Part shown: piece by piece, positions 9,945 through 18,239 of the stretch
How the letters are laid out: each line of letters starts with the position of its first letter
Position numbering within the stretch: the stretch's first letter is position 1
Assembly: GCA_028284765.1 (NCBI GenBank)
Contig: JANQRA010000014.1
Location: 97,574-161,573, forward strand
Source: Acidimicrobiia bacterium
GTDB taxonomy: Bacteria > Actinomycetota > Acidimicrobiia > Spongiisociales > ZC4RG35
Direction of reading: 5' to 3'
DNA: 64,000 bases
The notes under the pieces: model-generated
Database searches by the model: none
The model's input: the letters and a program-made list of their open reading frames with translations, nothing else
What the model was told of the DNA's origin: nothing
Made by a program: the position numbers and the translations under genes

Positions 9945-10140
9945 AAGCCAACTCCGGAGGATCCGCCTCGATAGAGGCCTCCGGATCGAACACCTTGCCT
10001 ACCTTGCTGGTGTCCACAAGTCGACCATCTCCAGAGCCGAGCGCGGCCTTCAGGATCTGAGCCCGGAGACTGTGGTCCGCCTTGCGAGAGCTCTGAAGGT
10101 CTCCCCTTCGAGGATTGGCGCCGCCACGAACCATCCATAA
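9928..10140 (+). CDS. Small HTH (XRE) protein, Cro/excisionase-like, probably leaderless
   Basis: A 70-residue protein that is essentially one helix-turn-helix (LRIEHLAYLAGVHKSTISRAERG, given here in two parts: LRIEHLAYLAG and VHKSTISRAERG). In-frame ATGs at 9904 and 9916 fall inside the promoter, so I take 9928. No ribosome-binding site precedes it, and the -10 hexamer ends 7 bases upstream, which fits a leaderless mRNA. Its position opposite the larger HTH gene and before the primase suggests a lytic or replication switch protein. A direct test of binding specificity is needed to assign Cro versus activator. Confidence 0.75.
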   Translation: MGTDATSQLRRIRLDRGLRIEHLAYLAGVHKSTISRAERGLQDLSPETVVRLARALKVSPSRIGAATNHP

Positions 10141-10201
10141 ACAAACGGCGGCCCGGGCATGGGTCGCCGTTGTCATCCCTATGCACAAAGAAGGGAGCAT
10201 C

Positions 10202-12997
10202 ATGAAGGATAGCGAGCATGAGGTGCCGCCGAGTTCCGAACAGAGCCCAAGGTCGGGGAACCTCGACAAAGAAGAGATTCGTAGACGACTGCCTCTGGAG
10301 TGGGTCGCTTCAGGCCCAGCTGCGATCGAACTCGAACGCACCAGCGAGAGCCAAGCGAAAGGTCTGTGCCCCTTCCACGACGACCACAATCCAAGCCTAA
10401 ACGTCTACGAGTACGGCCAACGCTGGAAATGCTTCCCATGTGGAAAGGGTGGAGACCTTTTCGATTTTGTCGGTGAGATCTGGGAGTTAGACGGCTTCTC
10501 CCACAAGCTGGCCAAGGCCGAGGAACTGCTTCGCGCGTTCGAGGCGAAGGGAAGAGCAGACGGATGCCGGTGGCAAGGGCTCGTCGACCGAGATGGGCCG
10601 TCAACGCCAGTGGACATTGAAGTGCTCACCCAGGAGGTTGGCCGCGCGGTGGCACACTCACTACGCGAGACGACTGAACCGCTAAGGGACCTACTGGAGG
10701 AGAAGGGGTTGGTGGACATCGATCTCCGATGGCTTCAGAACCACTGGCGCTTAGGGGTGACCCCCTCAGGCGACGTGCTGGCCTCGCACTGGAACTCCGA
10801 AGGCACCCTCGTGTCCTACAAGACCCGCACTCCAGGGAAAGGTGGCTGGTTCGCCAAGAAGGGAGCGCCATTGAGGTGCCTCTACGGGGAGTGGCAGTTG
10901 CCGAATCTCCCCGACCACTTCGACGTCGTCCTTTGCGAAGGGGAAACGGACACCTGGCTCGCCTCGTGGCTGCTGAGAGGTCGAGGGATCGCACTCGGAT
11001 TGCCAGCTGGAGCGAACTCGAGGATTAGAGACGAGTGGGTCGAAGTCCTCGCCGGCAGAAACGTTGTTCTGTGCTTCGACAATGACCTTCCCGGGCGTTC
11101 CGCCGCCAGAGAATGGCATCGACGCCTGGACGGCGTTGCTAGATCGGTGAGGGTGACCTTCCCCGAAACTGATCTGGTTGAATCTCATGAGCCAATGAAG
11201 ATCCTTGAGGGGGGTTTTGTCGTTCCACCTCACCAGCCTTTCATTGAGATTGCGGGCAACCGGTCTGGGTACATGGAGATGGGGAAGAACGGACCGATCG
11301 CCGCGGTCTCCAACTTCATCTTCGCGCCAGTCCGATTCATCGAGCTTGTTGATGCGCAGGGCCATCGGCGGAGTTGGGCGATCGAAGTCTTGTTCGAAGG
11401 GGATCCGACGCCACACATCCTTGCTGAGGACGACCTAAGCGGCCCTAAGAGCATCAACCGCTGGGCCACCAGCCGCCAACGCACTTGGTATGGCTCTAGC
11501 CAGCGCCCTGTCGACGCCCTCGCTTCCCTGCTTCTCAATGAGGCTCCCTTCCTTCCCCGAGTCACCGGCGTCCCGGTCGCCGGTTTGTGGGGTGAAGGAA
11601 CACCACACCCTGCATACGTCCTGCCTGACGGGACGGTGCTCGGGGACTCCAAGGCCCGGGCCCGCTGGGTATATGACCCGGCCTGGGGCCACGCCAACAT
11701 CGAGAACAGATTCCAATTCCCTCGACGAAAAGCAAGCTCCACCGGAAGCCATACGATCCAAGAGGCGAACGAGAAGCTGCGCGACGCCGCCGGGCTGCAT
11801 ATCGGTGGGCCGGTATCGGTCGACGAACTCAGGCAGGCTGTAGCGCTCCTGCTCGCTATGAACGAACCGATGGTTACGACCACCGTCGCAGGCTGGCTTA
11901 CGGCAGCGCTTCAGCGAAAAGGCCTCCGATCATTCCCTATTTTGCTGGTGTCGGGTCTGCCCGGCTCGGGAAAGTCGGAGACTCTTCTGAAGTTCATGCA
12001 ACTCCTGCACGGGTTTACCGAGTCAGCGCCGACGCTGGAGTCGACTATGCATGCAATCCGACAGTTTCAGGGCTCCTCTAATGCTTTCGCTATGTGGTGG
12101 GATGAGTACCGGCAAGGCACCCGCGGCTACGAGTTCATAGATCAGGTGATCAGAGACACGTGGGATGGGACCACATCTCATCGAGGCGGAATGGGTGAGA
12201 AGGTCTCTGACATTCACGGCGTACCTCAGATCGCTCCGTTGGTCATCTCGGGAGAGGCGGTATCACAGGCGAATTCCGTGTACCAGCGATCTGTGCAGGT
12301 GCGCATGAGGCGCGAAACGAAGAACCAGCAAGCGTTCGAGGATCTCTCCGCCTTGGACCTGCCGCTTGGCGCCATCGGCGAGTCGCTGATGCGGTGGCTA
12401 CTCCAGGCAGAGATCGAGGGACGGCTTCCTCCTCCTCCCGATGTCAAGGATCGCAAAGCACACGGTCGTGCCGTCGTCGAATGGGGCTGGGATCTGTTCA
12501 CGCGATGGATGGATGAGGTCCTCGATCTCGCGCCTCCTCACGGTCTGGTGCTGCCTGAAGAGGAAGCGGAGACGCACGAGGCCTTGGGAGTCGAGTTCAC
12601 CGTGCTCCAGGAAGCAATCCTCGAGGCCATGCAGAGGCCAGACTGCGTCTATCGCTCAGGCGGGCCGTTTGACGGTGAAACCGTCCTGTGGGTCGACACC
12701 CACACGGACGCCGCCTATGTCCGTCTGGCGGTCTTCCACGACCTCGCCAAACGGCAGTATGGATCCGAGTTAGCAGGCAAGAACTCCCGGTCGACAGGCC
12801 AGAACCTCCGGGACGGGTTTCCAGGCGCAGACAAGATCTCGGCCAGGGAGCCCGTAACCCACCCGGACGGGTTGGTCCGTGCTGGCAAGCAGCGGAAAGT
12901 CTTGATGCTGCCCACCGCCGTGTCATGGGCCCACGAGACAGCGGCCCAGGAAGCACCGGAGCTGCCGCCCGGCACCCCGATGTCACCTGAGCCGTAA
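10202..12997 (+). CDS. Mobile-element primase-helicase (CHC2 zinc finger, Toprim, P-loop ATPase)
   Basis: A 931-residue replication protein. Residues about 56-90 form a CHC2-type zinc finger (CPFHDDHNPS, then WKCFPCGKGGD). A Toprim-like catalytic domain follows at about 240-310 (CEGETD and CFDNDLPGR). The C-terminal half is a P-loop ATPase with Walker A GLPGSGKS near residue 586 and an acidic MWWDEYRQ motif about 45 residues later. Such fusions prime and unwind DNA during phage, satellite or integrative-element replication. I chose ATG 10202 because AAGAAGGGAG precedes it; upstream in-frame starts lack a site. The neighbouring integrase and HTH pair support a mobile-element role. Confidence 0.85.
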   Translation: MKDSEHEVPPSSEQSPRSGNLDKEEIRRRLPLEWVASGPAAIELERTSESQAKGLCPFHDDHNPSLNVYEYGQRWKCFPCGKGGDLFDFVGEIWELDGFSHKLAKAEELLRAFEAKGRADGCRWQGLVDRDGPSTPVDIEVLTQEVGRAVAHSLRETTEPLRDLLEEKGLVDIDLRWLQNHWRLGVTPSGDVLASHWNSEGTLVSYKTRTPGKGGWFAKKGAPLRCLYGEWQLPNLPDHFDVVLCEGETDTWLASWLLRGRGIALGLPAGANSRIRDEWVEVLAGRNVVLCFDNDLPGRSAAREWHRRLDGVARSVRVTFPETDLVESHEPMKILEGGFVVPPHQPFIEIAGNRSGYMEMGKNGPIAAVSNFIFAPVRFIELVDAQGHRRSWAIEVLFEGDPTPHILAEDDLSGPKSINRWATSRQRTWYGSSQRPVDALASLLLNEAPFLPRVTGVPVAGLWGEGTPHPAYVLPDGTVLGDSKARARWVYDPAWGHANIENRFQFPRRKASSTGSHTIQEANEKLRDAAGLHIGGPVSVDELRQAVALLLAMNEPMVTTTVAGWLTAALQRKGLRSFPILLVSGLPGSGKSETLLKFMQLLHGFTESAPTLESTMHAIRQFQGSSNAFAMWWDEYRQGTRGYEFIDQVIRDTWDGTTSHRGGMGEKVSDIHGVPQIAPLVISGEAVSQANSVYQRSVQVRMRRETKNQQAFEDLSALDLPLGAIGESLMRWLLQAEIEGRLPPPPDVKDRKAHGRAVVEWGWDLFTRWMDEVLDLAPPHGLVLPEEEAETHEALGVEFTVLQEAILEAMQRPDCVYRSGGPFDGETVLWVDTHTDAAYVRLAVFHDLAKRQYGSELAGKNSRSTGQNLRDGFPGADKISAREPVTHPDGLVRAGKQRKVLMLPTAVSWAHETAAQEAPELPPGTPMSPEP

Positions 12998-13395
12998 CCC
13001 CGACCACGAACCCAAACCCCCAGCTCCTCAACGTTTGAGACCGATGTAACCCCTGTAACCCTTTTGTCATCCATGAGGGAGTCTCTCCAGCGACCAGGAA
13101 GTGAGCAGACAACGCCAACGCAGCCTGCAGAACTGTGCGCGACCAGCTCTCAGCCAAGGGGAACAAGGGATACATCCTCGAGCGACAAACTGGTTCGAGG
13201 GCAACGAGTCACGCTCGGTGACCTTGCCAAGGCGCCCCTCTGCGAGCGGAAGGACCCAGGACCACTTAACCGAGGATCAAGTGACACGCATCCCACCTGG
13301 GCGGACGACCTTGGTTATTGGCTGTTATTGGTCTAGCGAGCCCCCTCCCAACGACACCTATCGCAACGGATTGGGCGCTGATCTGCCGCGTGCAA
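12998..13395. other. Intergenic region with no convincing gene
   Basis: About 400 bases. Overlapping frames of 90-130 codons exist but have no recognisable domain, ribosome-binding site or codon pattern. The closely spaced GTAAC words at about 13047-13062 (GTAAC-CCCT-GTAAC) have four, not six, spacer bases. No tRNA or clear terminator was found. Confidence 0.4.
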
Positions 13396-13929
13396 ATGCG
13401 AGCAAAAGCTTCCGTCGTTGCAGCCCTCCTCATGGTTGCAGCTACGAGCTGCGGGGGCGCCCAGGAACCCGACCCTCAAGCATTCATTGAATCGGTTCGG
13501 AAGCCAGGAGCGTTCTCCAACACACCCAGCTATCCCCAGTACACCGACGGAGAACTAATTGATTCGGGCCGCCAAGCATGCGATCTCATCAGGCCCGGTG
13601 TCGCCGGTCTTGATCCGGATGCCGCCAGGGGCCGCACGCAGGTCGTCAGCAATGTTTCGCTGCTGCCCAGAGACACGTTCGAATACGGCCTCGCGTGGCA
13701 AGAAATCACCTTCGCGCATCCCTGCATCTGTGTCCCGAGGTCCGCTAGCGCCCGGCCTCCAACCTTGGGGGGTCGGAGACCACCACCGGAGGAGGCCTTA
13801 CCAGACCCATTGAGGGAACCCACGCCAGTTCTCGCGTTCGAGGATCACAACCAAAACCGGCGTTCCTGGCAACCGGAAGCGGACCTGACCCCAACTCACG
13901 CGACGTCCGGGGCGGGCGAGATGCGTTGA
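13396..13929 (+). CDS. Secreted lipoprotein, DUF732-like
   Basis: A 177-residue protein beginning MRAKASVVAALLMVAATSC, a type II signal peptide with lipobox ATSC, so it is probably membrane-anchored outside the cell. The following stretch (FIESVRKPGAF, DGELIDSGRQACDLIRPG) resembles the small helical DUF732 family of actinobacterial secreted proteins, whose function is unknown. After a PCICV segment the protein continues for about 60 low-complexity, proline- and arginine-rich residues not typical of the family, which may be a read-through of a lost stop. Upstream starts in the same frame lack support. Confidence 0.5.
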   Translation: MRAKASVVAALLMVAATSCGGAQEPDPQAFIESVRKPGAFSNTPSYPQYTDGELIDSGRQACDLIRPGVAGLDPDAARGRTQVVSNVSLLPRDTFEYGLAWQEITFAHPCICVPRSASARPPTLGGRRPPPEEALPDPLREPTPVLAFEDHNQNRRSWQPEADLTPTHATSGAGEMR

Positions 13930-13930
13930 G

Positions 13931-14152
13931 TCAAGTGACCCACCACGTTAGATCCACATTGTTGGTCGTCGTCCAAGAGAACCGTTCAGTCCATGTCAGC
14001 AGGTTCTGACTTCTCATCACACCGATCGGCGATCTCCTCAACCCGCAAACTCCAGTTGCTGACTTTGAGACTTTCGGCTTTCGCTCTGAAGGGACTGGCG
14101 AACCCGCGTCCAATCGGATGCCACATTTGCCGCAAGTCCCCTTCTGTGTCAC
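13931..14152 (-). pseudogene. Possible decayed small zinc-ribbon gene
   Basis: The frame starts MTQKGTCGKCGIRL, a CxxC knuckle resembling small actinobacterial zinc-ribbon proteins. The sequence loses plausibility after about residue 30. Another frame then gives VSNWSLRVEEIADRCDEK and a stop near 13990, which looks more protein-like. A frameshifted remnant is one reading; chance is another. Confidence 0.2.
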
Positions 14153-14237
14153 AAGGCTGATCTAGGGATCACCACATCCAAGTTCGACCGCAGCAATCCC
14201 GAATGCGAGAACCGCTGCACGATTTTCGTCATACGCC

Positions 14238-14873
14238 TCAAGGGCTCGCCCCCAAGAAGCTGTCGCGCTCCTCATTGAGCAAGACCAGCCTTGGGTGAGC
14301 GGGGAGGTCGAAGTCCAGCAACCGACACAGAGCGTCGGCGGAGGCACCCAATGACCCAAGGAGAGCCTTCTCCCACGCGGTCCACGCCACCTCCCCCCTC
14401 CCAACAAGACCGACACTCTCCGAGAGCCTTTGACCCTCTTCTTGTCGCCACTCTGTGAGCCGGACCCAGATTCTGTGCATCTCCCGCAATACCACGGCGA
14501 AACCGCTCTTGCCGAGCCGCGAATCAAGACCGTTCATCATCGAGTGGCGGCCCAACGGCAGCGCTCCATGTGGACTGCCTAGCACTTCTCCCACGGCCCG
14601 ATTCGCAGCGACGCACGAACCGCATGCAAAGTAGGTCCAACGTGAGCCAGACTGGGCGGTCCCTCGCAGGCACAGCCGACACGGTTCGATGAGCAGCGGC
14701 ATGTCGTATCCAGCCCACTCCCCTACCTCGGCCCAGTCATCCGGCACCTGTTCACATCGGCAACGGTGCCGTTTACCGCCGAAATGGCCTCGAAAGCTGA
14801 AACACGTCAAGCAAAGCGCCACTTCGCAGAGGTCGCCGGACCGTTTTCGTTCACCAGGTGGAGCTTCTGTCAT
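14238..14873 (-). CDS. Unknown protein with four CxxC zinc knuckles
   Basis: A 211-residue cytosolic protein that I do not recognise. Four cysteine pairs (CLTC, CRCE preceded by H, CRLC, CGSC) lie in the first half and probably bind one or two zinc ions. The second half is predicted helical, with tryptophan and acidic residues (RIWVRLTEWRQEEGQ). The ATG at 14873 has GGGAG eight bases upstream, better than the longer frame starting at 14927. It is divergent from the winged-helix gene at 15171. It could be a nucleic-acid-binding or adaptor protein of the island; function is unknown. Confidence 0.6.
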   Translation of the reverse strand: MTEAPPGERKRSGDLCEVALCLTCFSFRGHFGGKRHRCRCEQVPDDWAEVGEWAGYDMPLLIEPCRLCLRGTAQSGSRWTYFACGSCVAANRAVGEVLGSPHGALPLGRHSMMNGLDSRLGKSGFAVVLREMHRIWVRLTEWRQEEGQRLSESVGLVGRGEVAWTAWEKALLGSLGASADALCRLLDFDLPAHPRLVLLNEERDSFLGASP

Positions 14874-15170
14874 CTTCGTTCTCCCTTCGCACCCGAGAAC
14901 GAACACAAACCAGAAGACCCCTCGCAATGGAGGGGTCGAAGGTCCGATGTGTCTGTCTACATCGTTCAGACCAAACGGTCTGCCGGCAGTAGCACCTTCC
15001 CTGACGGGGGTTGCCGGGCTATCACGGGGCCGGATCCCTCAAGCCGCTCTCGATGTGTTGTGAATCCATTGTCTCACAAGTCGTCAAATCTGAGCTGACC
15101 GGCTCAGCGGAGGGCCGATCGGTGCAGCCACATCGCTATGCGAGTGGACTCGATCGACTACCTTGACCCC

Positions 15171-15878
15171 ATGCCACCCAACACCCGGCTATTGACGCGG
15201 CACTCGGTGCGTGCACTACCGGGTCGGCAATTCGAGCCGCTGGCGGAGAAGGACCTGCTCCCAGACGCGCGCAATGCCATACGGGAGCTACCGAACGCAA
15301 CCGCGGGCGTTACTGCCGTGGTTGAGATGCCGGCGCCTCGAGGCGTGCCAGACATGACAGTGATCGTCGGTAACCCAAGTGCTCGTCAGGCGCGATTGAG
15401 GCTTGATGTAGCCCCACTCTTAAACCAGATCGACGCTGCCATCGTGGCCTCCATCTGGGTCGATCGCCCATCGACGCCCCGTACCGTGGCCAAGAGACTT
15501 GGGTGGTCGCTTGAAACGGTTGAACGCAGATTGCCCAGGCTCATCAGATCGGGTGCTGTTCGCATAACTGACAGTGCGACTCTCACTCGGCATCGAGCCC
15601 TCGCCCCGATTGGGACTATCTACGCTATCGAGTTAAAGCTCACGGCATGGAAAAGGGCCTTGACGCAGGGACGCACCTATCGAACTTGGGCCGACAGCTA
15701 CATTCTCGTCATGGAGCGCATCGCGAAGGGCGCCTTTGACGAACTGACAGATGCTGTCACTTCAGACCAGGCGGGACTGAGAGTCAGCGGCGAATGGATC
15801 GTGAGGCCCCGCACGACGCCCAACCATCCGGCAAAACGGCTCTGGGCATCAGAACACATCATTGCTGCCTGGGCGTAA
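15171..15878 (+). CDS. Winged-helix protein with PD-(D/E)XK-like C-terminal domain
   Basis: About 235 residues from ATG 15171 (alternative ATG 15138). The middle (TPRTVAKRLGWSLETVERRLPRLIRSGAV) is a winged helix of MarR/ArsR style; I split it as TPRTVAKRLGW and SLETVERRLPRL. The C-terminal part has YAIELKLTAWKRAL followed by a QGRTYR/WADSY pattern. That pattern resembles DUF2161-type PD-(D/E)XK proteins, where the ExK lysine and nearby acid form the nuclease core. A TACCTT hexamer ends six bases before 15171, consistent with a leaderless start. Function may be DNA sensing or cleavage; both domain calls are inferences from motifs. Confidence 0.65.
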   Translation: MPPNTRLLTRHSVRALPGRQFEPLAEKDLLPDARNAIRELPNATAGVTAVVEMPAPRGVPDMTVIVGNPSARQARLRLDVAPLLNQIDAAIVASIWVDRPSTPRTVAKRLGWSLETVERRLPRLIRSGAVRITDSATLTRHRALAPIGTIYAIELKLTAWKRALTQGRTYRTWADSYILVMERIAKGAFDELTDAVTSDQAGLRVSGEWIVRPRTTPNHPAKRLWASEHIIAAWA

Positions 15879-15880
15879 AA

Positions 15881-17032
15881 CTAGATCCAACCCTCAGACT
15901 CTCCGTATGCGGTCAGCCCAGCATGCAGGCGCCCGATCCAGCGTGTCTCGGTGGTCTCCACATTGCCTGCGGCCACAGCGTTAGGCCATTCGGCCGCAGC
16001 GTTTCCGTACACCTGATCAAGAAAGCGGAAGCGATCGGCATAGGCGAGACTTGCCATTTGAGCCACTAGGTTCGAGAGGACCTCAACGTGATGCGTGAAA
16101 GCCTCCTTGGGTCCATCTGGGTGTAGGGGCCCAGAGTGCAGGCGCTCTGACAATGGTCGGTCCTGGTTCTCCAGTCGTTCGGCCGCCGCCCGGGTGATGC
16201 AGGCTAGTAGGCCCCCGTAAGTTGGCCTTTGGAACCAACTACCAAACGTTGCGCTGGGATCGCGGGCCTCGTAGCTCGTGAAGCTGCACACTCTTTGCCG
16301 AAGGTCCCAACCCGTCCCGAGTGAATCGGCCCCGGCCGCTACCGCCGGCAAGCCGGCGAAGTCGCCGTGTGAAACGTGCACAGCACCATGCTCACTGAGG
16401 CTCCTTGTGGTCCTACAAACACCGAAGACCTCGTCCTGAGATGCAGACACCGGCATGTCTGCGGTCGGCCGAGCAACCACCAAGACGTAGCCTTCGGCTC
16501 CTGTTTGCGCCAATGCGCCAACGTACGCATCGAGGTCGTGGCCACTCGTCCAGAAGGTGGCTGTGCCAGCAACGGTGATCCATGCGTCGTCGCGAGCCTC
16601 AAGGGTCAACTCGGCGAGTGAATAGGCAAGAGCGGGCTCCGCACCCGATGCCGACGTCAAGAGGGTCGTCGGACCCAGAGGTACAGCTCCGATTGAGTCC
16701 TGTTGAGACAGCACGCGCAGCACATGATCGCGTTGCTGGCCTCCGCCCAGCAGGTCCCCTCGGGCTCCACCCCAGAGGTTCCATCCGTCGTAGTACCTAA
16801 AATCACCCACACTCGGCATGGCCAACGCGTGGGTCGCGGCGTCGAACCAAACTGACCCACCGTCGGCTGCCAAAGAAGCGGCCGTAGTCCCGCCTGATGA
16901 TTTGAAATTCGTGCTCTCGGCTGGCGTTGCGAACGGAGACAACACCGCACCATCGACGAGGCCATTCGTCACAGCGGTGGAGACCCACGATGCGAGGTTG
17001 TTCCTGCTGGTGTCCTCTACAAGGATGCTCAC
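15881..17032 (-). CDS. Unknown protein translationally coupled to a Ser/Thr kinase
   Basis: A 383-residue protein I cannot place in a family. It starts at a GTG embedded in the kinase stop (ATGTGAGC), with GGAGGA upstream inside the kinase gene, so the two are coupled. There is no signal peptide or membrane segment. The sequence alternates hydrophobic strands and helices rich in Gly/Ala (GLVDGAVLSPFATP, AEGYVLVVARP, TFWTSGHDLDAYVG), which would suit a barrel-like alpha/beta fold, but no catalytic motif stands out. Likely it is the kinase's substrate, effector or regulator. It ends only two bases from the convergent winged-helix gene. Confidence 0.65.
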   Translation of the reverse strand: MSILVEDTSRNNLASWVSTAVTNGLVDGAVLSPFATPAESTNFKSSGGTTAASLAADGGSVWFDAATHALAMPSVGDFRYYDGWNLWGGARGDLLGGGQQRDHVLRVLSQQDSIGAVPLGPTTLLTSASGAEPALAYSLAELTLEARDDAWITVAGTATFWTSGHDLDAYVGALAQTGAEGYVLVVARPTADMPVSASQDEVFGVCRTTRSLSEHGAVHVSHGDFAGLPAVAAGADSLGTGWDLRQRVCSFTSYEARDPSATFGSWFQRPTYGGLLACITRAAAERLENQDRPLSERLHSGPLHPDGPKEAFTHHVEVLSNLVAQMASLAYADRFRFLDQVYGNAAAEWPNAVAAGNVETTETRWIGRLHAGLTAYGESEGWI

Positions 17033-17955
17033 ATCAACTCCTCCAATCTGTTTGCCAGGGCGTTTCCATCTCGAAATCGGCGGGCGGGCTGCGAGTGCAA
17101 GCACCGTAAAAGGAACTCAAACTGCTCGGTATTGAGCAGCGCCCTTACTGAGTTGACATCCTCGAGATCACTTCGCATGGTTCGCTGTGCGTAATCGGCA
17201 TCGTCGCCATGGAACGGAATCGGCACCGTGCCGGTGAGTGCAAGCCACATGAGGATGCCTACGCAGAAGACGTCGGAGAAGGCGTTGGGACCGGCAGGCA
17301 ACGGCCTGAAGTGCTCAGGACTCATGAAGCCTCGGGTCCCCGGATGGCCGAACACAGTCACTCGTGTGAGTAGCTCATGTCGCGCAAGCCCAGGATCCAT
17401 AACCTTGAAGACTCCTGAGTCCAAGCGTCGGATGTTGTTTGCGCTCAGGTCACGATGAATGACCCGCTCCGCGTGCATAGCTCCGAGTCCACGACCGATC
17501 TGATAACCGAGGTCAGCTGCCTCTGACCACTGCCAGGGGGCTCCGACTAGGTCCGAAAGATCCTCGCCGTCGAGATATTCCTCCAACCATGCGACACCAA
17601 CCGGCGAGTCTCCAAGCTCCACGAGGTCAGAAGCCAACTGCACCACATTGGGATGGTCCAAGCGTCGAAGGATGTCCACCTCTCGAGACGCCCGCACATG
17701 GGCGAGAGGGCTGCTTTGCCCAGTGCTGATCACCTTCACGACAAACCTCTCGTCATCACGGCCTACGAGGCGTACGGACTTCTGTCCCCCATCACGCAGC
17801 GTCTCGAGTTCGACAACATCCAGTGCCAAGCACGCTTGGTCGATAAGTGCCTGGTCTACCGGCACTTGAGGACCGATTTGTTCACTGGGGTCTTTTGCCA
17901 GAGGAACCTGGCTGAACCAATAACCGACCAATAACCTGCGGCCTCGATCACTCAC
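17029..17955 (-). CDS. Hanks-type serine/threonine protein kinase
   Basis: A 308-residue soluble kinase without a transmembrane or PASTA region. Visible residues: K74 in FVVKV, an alpha-C glutamate in SREVDILRR, the HRD motif with D169 and N174 (HRDLSANN), DPG at 187-189 instead of DFG, and the GTRGFMSPE activation-segment end. The glycine loop is weak (LRDGGQKSVRLVG). The GTG start follows AAGGGG. The first 30 residues precede the kinase fold, so a downstream start is possible. The DPG variant keeps the metal-binding Asp, so activity is still likely. The partner gene overlaps its stop. Confidence 0.85.
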   Translation of the reverse strand: MSDRGRRLLVGYWFSQVPLAKDPSEQIGPQVPVDQALIDQACLALDVVELETLRDGGQKSVRLVGRDDERFVVKVISTGQSSPLAHVRASREVDILRRLDHPNVVQLASDLVELGDSPVGVAWLEEYLDGEDLSDLVGAPWQWSEAADLGYQIGRGLGAMHAERVIHRDLSANNIRRLDSGVFKVMDPGLARHELLTRVTVFGHPGTRGFMSPEHFRPLPAGPNAFSDVFCVGILMWLALTGTVPIPFHGDDADYAQRTMRSDLEDVNSVRALLNTEQFEFLLRCLHSQPARRFRDGNALANRLEELM

Positions 17956-17968
17956 CCCTTCATGTCAC

Positions 17969-17988
17969 ACCCCCTCTGACGAGGGGGT
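17969..17988 (-). terminator. Hairpin downstream of tRNA-Ala
   Basis: The arms are CCCCCTC (17970-17976) and GAGGGGG (17981-17987), with a TGAC loop and an extra A-T pair. It lies six bases past the tRNA 3' end on the minus strand. The T tract is poor in that direction, so it may act as a processing or attenuating hairpin. Confidence 0.5.
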
Positions 17989-17994
17989 TTCTAG

Positions 17995-18068
17995 TGGAGC
18001 TGAGGGGATTTGAACCCCTGACCCCTTGACTGCCAGTCAAGTGCTCTGCCAGGCTGAGCTACAGCCCC
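17995..18068 (-). tRNA. tRNA-Ala (anticodon GGC)
   Basis: A full cloverleaf of 74 nt on the minus strand: acceptor GGGGCTG/CAGCTCC with one G-T wobble, D arm GCTC/GAGC, anticodon arm CTTGA/TCAAG with loop CTGGCAG, T arm AGGGG/CCCCT with loop TTCAAAT, and discriminator A. The anticodon GGC reads GCC alanine codons. CCA is not encoded. tRNA 3' ends are common integrase targets, but no copy of this end was seen near the integrase. Confidence 0.95.
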
Positions 18069-18239
18069 ATTTCCTTCGTTCTGGGCGGGCGGCTTAAGCG
18101 GTCGCGACTGACACAGAAAGAGGTGGGAGCGACAGTTTATTGAGTCCGAACCGAGAAGGTGAACTCCACCGCCGAAAGGTCTGCCCAGTCGGGCCTTTCG
18201 ACCCTGTGGGCCACCAAGACCCGTTCGTACCTTGGACTC

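Noticed and set aside
13047..13066. GTAAC repeats resembling a GlnR box
   Set aside because: The spacing is four bases rather than six, the surroundings are not a nitrogen gene, and no clear downstream target exists.
13312..13332. GGTTATTGGCTGTTATTGGT resembling, in inverse orientation, the kinase start region near 17917-17937, possible att repeats
   Set aside because: The match is short and imperfect, inverted rather than direct, and the second copy is ordinary coding sequence.
17995..18068. tRNA-Ala as the integration site of the element
   Set aside because: No duplicate of the tRNA 3' end was found near the integrase, which is about 9 kb away and oriented away from the tRNA.
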